From positions 1 to 9,758 of the forward strand of contig CAJOKY010000062.1 in NCBI GenBank assembly GCA_905235425.1: DNA of 9,758 nt. Reading direction: 5' to 3'. Origin of the DNA: an uncultured Selenomonadaceae bacterium (lineage in GTDB: Bacteria; Bacillota; Negativicutes; Selenomonadales; Selenomonadaceae). Under the pieces are notes generated by a model. It was given only the letters and a program-made list of their open reading frames with translations. It was not told the DNA's origin and searched no databases. Position numbers and translations under genes: made by a program. Position 1 is the stretch's first letter. Every line of letters begins with the position of its first letter. This document shows positions 6,875 through 9,758 of this stretch, piece by piece.

Positions 6875-6903
6875 ATTTTATCACAAATATTTTCTACACG
6901 CTA
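6875..6903 (-). promoter_or_regulatory. Possible weak promoter for the XpaC-TM2 / rtcB / R-M / ABC transcript
   Basis: On the minus strand a TAAAAT (6880-6875) resembles a -10 box and stands just upstream of the GGAGG ribosome binding site. The hexamer 17 bases farther upstream, TAGCGT (6903-6898), is a poor -35 match. A promoter is expected in this 85-base gap because the preceding gene ends with a terminator, but the exact site is uncertain. Confidence 0.25.
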
Positions 6904-6937
6904 TGATTTTGCAGAAAATTTCTTGAATATTTGATAT

Positions 6938-6962
6938 AAAAAAGGCGCGTCCGTGCGCACCC
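6938..6962 (-). terminator. Intrinsic terminator after the TPR-CHAT gene
   Basis: On the minus strand GCGC (6958-6955) pairs with GCGC (6948-6945) around a 6-base loop; one more G-C pair is possible with a bulged T. Six T residues follow (6943-6938). It lies about 40 bases after the TGA at 7004-7002 and separates the TPR-CHAT gene from the five-gene run. The stem is short but fully GC. Confidence 0.65.
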
Positions 6963-7001
6963 CTCTATTAAACAAAATTTTTCAGCGTTACTTATAACTT
7001 C

Positions 7002-9758
7002 TCAAAAACCGTACAGCACAAAGGCTGACCATACCGCAGGATCTCTGTACATTTCATCGGGATTCTTCAGAAATTCGCGCTTAGTCTCGTTTATCGCGAT
7101 AAATGCTGATTTGCCTTCTTTCATCTTTTTAAAGAAGGTTGCAACAAATTCCGGCGTATAATCATCATAAACTTTCCAAAGACTCATCACGGTATTTTTA
7201 TTTCCCGCAATGGTCAAGGCGTAGGGTATACCGACAATGCCTTCTCCTGCTTGATATTCGCCGCGTCCCGTTTCACACGCCGAAAGAAATACTACGTCGC
7301 TGTTCAAATCCATGCCCGCCCATTCGCCGACTGTTACGTAGCCGTCTTCGTTTGCGTCAACGCCTTGACTTAGCACTATCGAATTGTATTCAGGCGCATT
7401 GGGATCAAATAATCCGTGCGTTGAGAATAAAAGGTACTTGTACTTTGAAAGTTCGTCGCGCTTATTGGACGCTTTCAAATTGGATTCCGACGCAGATTTT
7501 TCAGTAAAAATTTGGGGATTGTTGAAGATTTCAGAAACACGGTTAATTTCTTTTTCTGAACCAGGCAAATTAGTCCACTTCAAATTTCTGAACTGATTGA
7601 CGGCAATTTCTCCGCGTTGCCCTCTTATAAAGTTTGCCAAACTTCTCTGCGCGGCGGCTTCGTCATTGTTGCCGTAAAAAGCATGTCCCATTGCATAAAG
7701 GTCTTGTCGATTTTTCAGCTTGGAATTTTTTTCGCCTGCCTCGTACATAAGTTTCAACACTGAAAATGACGGGACGTAGCTCATATTGAAAGTTTCAATC
7801 GCAGGTTTGCCGTTAAATTCCAACGTCTCAAAGGGAATGGTATTTAAATCTTTGTCCGGCGCGATTATCAAATTTTGATATTTTGAAATATGTTCGGCTA
7901 ATGGAGCCAGTAACACGTCGCCAATGCCTTTTGCAAGATTTTTCTTCAATTCTTGAAAAGCTTGTTCATCGTTAGGATTGTTAAAATCAAAACGGTATGG
8001 CTTGACTGAACTTTTCGGCTTAGCATTTCCAATAATAATTTGATAACTGTCGCCAACTTTCCACAAGAATTTATTAAAAGTCTTATCCGACATTTGATCT
8101 AAAAATACCTTGTCTTCATTCAACTTCTTCAATTTAGGATAGCCCAGAAGTTCATGATACAAGTTGCATTTCTCAAGGAAATTTTCCGGCATTTCAAATG
8201 CAGCGGCTTTAACGTCGCCGCTGTTGTCAAACACAAAAGCCCATATCGCCGTATTACCGACCATATAATCAACAAAGGCGGTATTGGCAGGCAAAATATT
8301 TTTGTCGCGTTCAAGGTCTAATTTATTTGCCTGCGATGCATTTTTATACTTGGGATATTTATCTTGAAGAGCCTTTTTGTATTGGACATATTCATTAGAT
8401 AAGATGCGCTGTTCATTTTCCAAGCGAAAACTCTCTTCCTCGTTGCCTTCTTGAATAGCTTTTTTAATCTGATTTGCGTAATTTGCAAGTCCCGCCTTAT
8501 ATTTGTTCAACTTATCAATTTCTTGCTTATTCAAAACGCCGTTGCTTTTTACAATTTGCTCCGCGTAGGAGTCAATCAGTAGCCGTGACCTGCCGCGTTC
8601 AAATGTTCGGAAAGCGTTTTTGAAATTGTTATCGCGGTAGTATAATTCTGCGGCATATACATAAACCCACGTTTGTTCAGAAAATATATTTCGCTTTTCG
8701 TCGGCAGTCAAGGCACCATAATTTTCGGCGCGATTTTCCATGCGTTCAATGACTTGTTCGTATAAAGGTATGGCTTCTTTCCAGCGTGCGGATTGGTAAT
8801 ATACCCATGCCAAATTGTTCATACTTACTTCTATAATACTGTCTTGTTCAAAAAGAATTTCTTTCTCTGTTTCCAATATCTTTTCACAAAGTTTTATGGA
8901 TTCGTCTAAAGTGTTTTCATCTTTTGCATAAAGTGAGGCTAAAACACTTTGGTTAGCTATTGTATATAAATTTTTTTCGCCATAAATTCTTATCGAGTCA
9001 TCTACAGCCTTTTTTGCCCACGCTATTCCGGATTTATAATCGCCTAATCTGTAGTACGAATCAGCTATTTTTCCCATAAGATCCATATGTAATGGAGTGT
9101 TATTGTCGTTCAATTTTATAGCCAGCTCATAGTTTTCCTTATACAGTCCTAAGGCTTTATCATACTGTCTCATATCTTGATAACGGTCAGCTAAAATTTC
9201 TCGCGCTATAAAAACATTACTACTCTCAAGCCCGTTAAGCTCGACGTATAAATCATAGGCTTCTTGCGCATAGCGTAAAGCCTCTTGGTGATTGCCTATT
9301 CGACTATAAATTAAGCTCGTTTGTTTCAAAATACCTGCTCGTGAATATTTATCTTTCGGCAGATATTTTTCATAGATATCCCAAGCCTGTCCGATATACT
9401 TGAGGGCGTTAGAGTAATCGGCTAAAACGCGATAAACATCTGCCATATATGACAACACATTTACTTTGTTTTGGTTACCAATAGGCATGTTGAGTAATCT
9501 TTCCCAAAGTTCCAATGATTTTTGAAATTGTCGTGTCTTACTGTAATAAAGCGCTTGATGTTCTAAAATACTGTATTTTAAATCCGAATCGTCAGGTAGA
9601 TTTTCTGCTATAGGAACTGCACGATTCAGCAAGTCTCCCATTTCTTCATATTTCCGAAAAGAAAAATATACCTTAATTAGGTTATCATAAGTTTTAAGTG
9701 TCTTTTCATCAGTTTCGCCGTAAACTGCAATATCATATTTTAAAATTTCTTCATAAAG
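7002..9758 (-). CDS. TPR-CHAT protein: TPR array plus caspase-like CHAT peptidase domain (5' end outside window)
   Basis: The frame is open through the right edge, so the N-terminus is missing: 918 codons are visible, and the first visible Met (9641) is preceded by 39 in-frame codons that are themselves TPR-like. Residue numbers here start at that Met. At least eight TPR units of about 40 residues lie in 20-352, with kinesin-light-chain-like phrases such as YGEKNLYTIANQSVLASLY. A charged, probably coiled linker spans about 365-430. A CHAT domain fills about 450-879. The catalytic dyad is His742 in LLFSTHGLF and Cys789 in VVFLSACETGRGE, with the family's GEGIVGIPYALTIAG, SLWKV and C-terminal WSAFVLYGF. 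CHAT domains are clan CD (caspase/separase-like) cysteine peptidases often triggered by partners bound to TPRs. An EF-hand-like loop lies at 762-773. Substrate, trigger and any signal peptide cannot be seen. Confidence 0.93.
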   Translation of the reverse strand, partial: LYEEILKYDIAVYGETDEKTLKTYDNLIKVYFSFRKYEEMGDLLNRAVPIAENLPDDSDLKYSILEHQALYYSKTRQFQKSLELWERLLNMPIGNQNKVNVLSYMADVYRVLADYSNALKYIGQAWDIYEKYLPKDKYSRAGILKQTSLIYSRIGNHQEALRYAQEAYDLYVELNGLESSNVFIAREILADRYQDMRQYDKALGLYKENYELAIKLNDNNTPLHMDLMGKIADSYYRLGDYKSGIAWAKKAVDDSIRIYGEKNLYTIANQSVLASLYAKDENTLDESIKLCEKILETEKEILFEQDSIIEVSMNNLAWVYYQSARWKEAIPLYEQVIERMENRAENYGALTADEKRNIFSEQTWVYVYAAELYYRDNNFKNAFRTFERGRSRLLIDSYAEQIVKSNGVLNKQEIDKLNKYKAGLANYANQIKKAIQEGNEEESFRLENEQRILSNEYVQYKKALQDKYPKYKNASQANKLDLERDKNILPANTAFVDYMVGNTAIWAFVFDNSGDVKAAAFEMPENFLEKCNLYHELLGYPKLKKLNEDKVFLDQMSDKTFNKFLWKVGDSYQIIIGNAKPKSSVKPYRFDFNNPNDEQAFQELKKNLAKGIGDVLLAPLAEHISKYQNLIIAPDKDLNTIPFETLEFNGKPAIETFNMSYVPSFSVLKLMYEAGEKNSKLKNRQDLYAMGHAFYGNNDEAAAQRSLANFIRGQRGEIAVNQFRNLKWTNLPGSEKEINRVSEIFNNPQIFTEKSASESNLKASNKRDELSKYKYLLFSTHGLFDPNAPEYNSIVLSQGVDANEDGYVTVGEWAGMDLNSDVVFLSACETGRGEYQAGEGIVGIPYALTIAGNKNTVMSLWKVYDDYTPEFVATFFKKMKEGKSAFIAINETKREFLKNPDEMYRDPAVWSAFVLYGF

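Noticed and set aside
6952..6960. GTGCGCAC palindrome considered as an operator
   Set aside because: It lies within the terminator stem of the TPR-CHAT gene, which explains the symmetry.
7139..7507. 122-codon plus-strand open frame opposite the CHAT domain
   Set aside because: The opposite strand encodes the conserved CHAT active site; this reading is Arg- and Leu-rich with no recognisable domain or ribosome binding site.
7002..9758. TPR-CHAT considered as a type III-E CRISPR protease (Csx29)
   Set aside because: No Cas7-11 gene, other cas gene or CRISPR array is present, and TPR-CHAT fusions are widespread outside CRISPR loci.

Overview
The window looks like chromosomal DNA from a low-to-medium G+C bacterium. 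The best guess is a diderm Firmicute of the Negativicutes/Selenomonadales type. That placement is an inference from the gene families (a short Ppx/GppA phosphatase, an MsbA-type ABC half-transporter, an XpaC-like protein and a large TPR-CHAT protein) and from strong GGAGG/GGTG-type ribosome binding sites. No rRNA, tRNA or other definitive marker is present. About 95% of the window is coding.

Layout: a single plus-strand gene, a Ppx/GppA-family phosphatase (30-953), converges on a run of six minus-strand genes. A GC-rich hairpin flanked by A and T tracts (about 983-1018) sits between them and can serve both directions. Read 5' to 3' on the minus strand, the run is: a large TPR-CHAT protein cut off by the right window edge (9758-7002); its intrinsic terminator (about 6962-6938); an XpaC-like protein fused to a TM2 membrane domain (6854-5871); a 71-bp spacer holding a heptamer tandem repeat; the RNA ligase RtcB (5799-4594); a beta-class amino-DNA methyltransferase (4587-3784); an EcoRII-C-like restriction endonuclease (3827-2754); and an MsbA-like ABC exporter (2748-1024).

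From the XpaC-TM2 gene to the ABC transporter I see no terminator, and the last three junctions are 6 bp, a 44-bp overlap and 5 bp, so these five genes are probably one transcript. The two restriction-modification genes are clearly more AT-rich than the flanking genes (25-32% G+C in hand-counted 60-base lines, against about 45% in rtcB and the ABC gene). They sit nearly seamlessly between rtcB and the transporter, which suggests a horizontally acquired cassette inside an older operon.

The most interesting points are: (1) a complete EF-hand-type loop between the catalytic His and Cys of the CHAT protease domain; (2) the AT-rich M-R cassette nested in an operon; (3) a restriction enzyme with an EcoRII-like C-terminal nuclease and an N-terminal half I do not recognise; (4) the XpaC-TM2 fusion; and (5) the heptamer array, which puts stop codons in all frames just ahead of rtcB. 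RtcB (RNA repair), restriction-modification and a CHAT protease side by side would fit a stress or defence neighbourhood, but the sequence does not prove a functional link. No CRISPR array, transposase, tRNA or rRNA gene was found.
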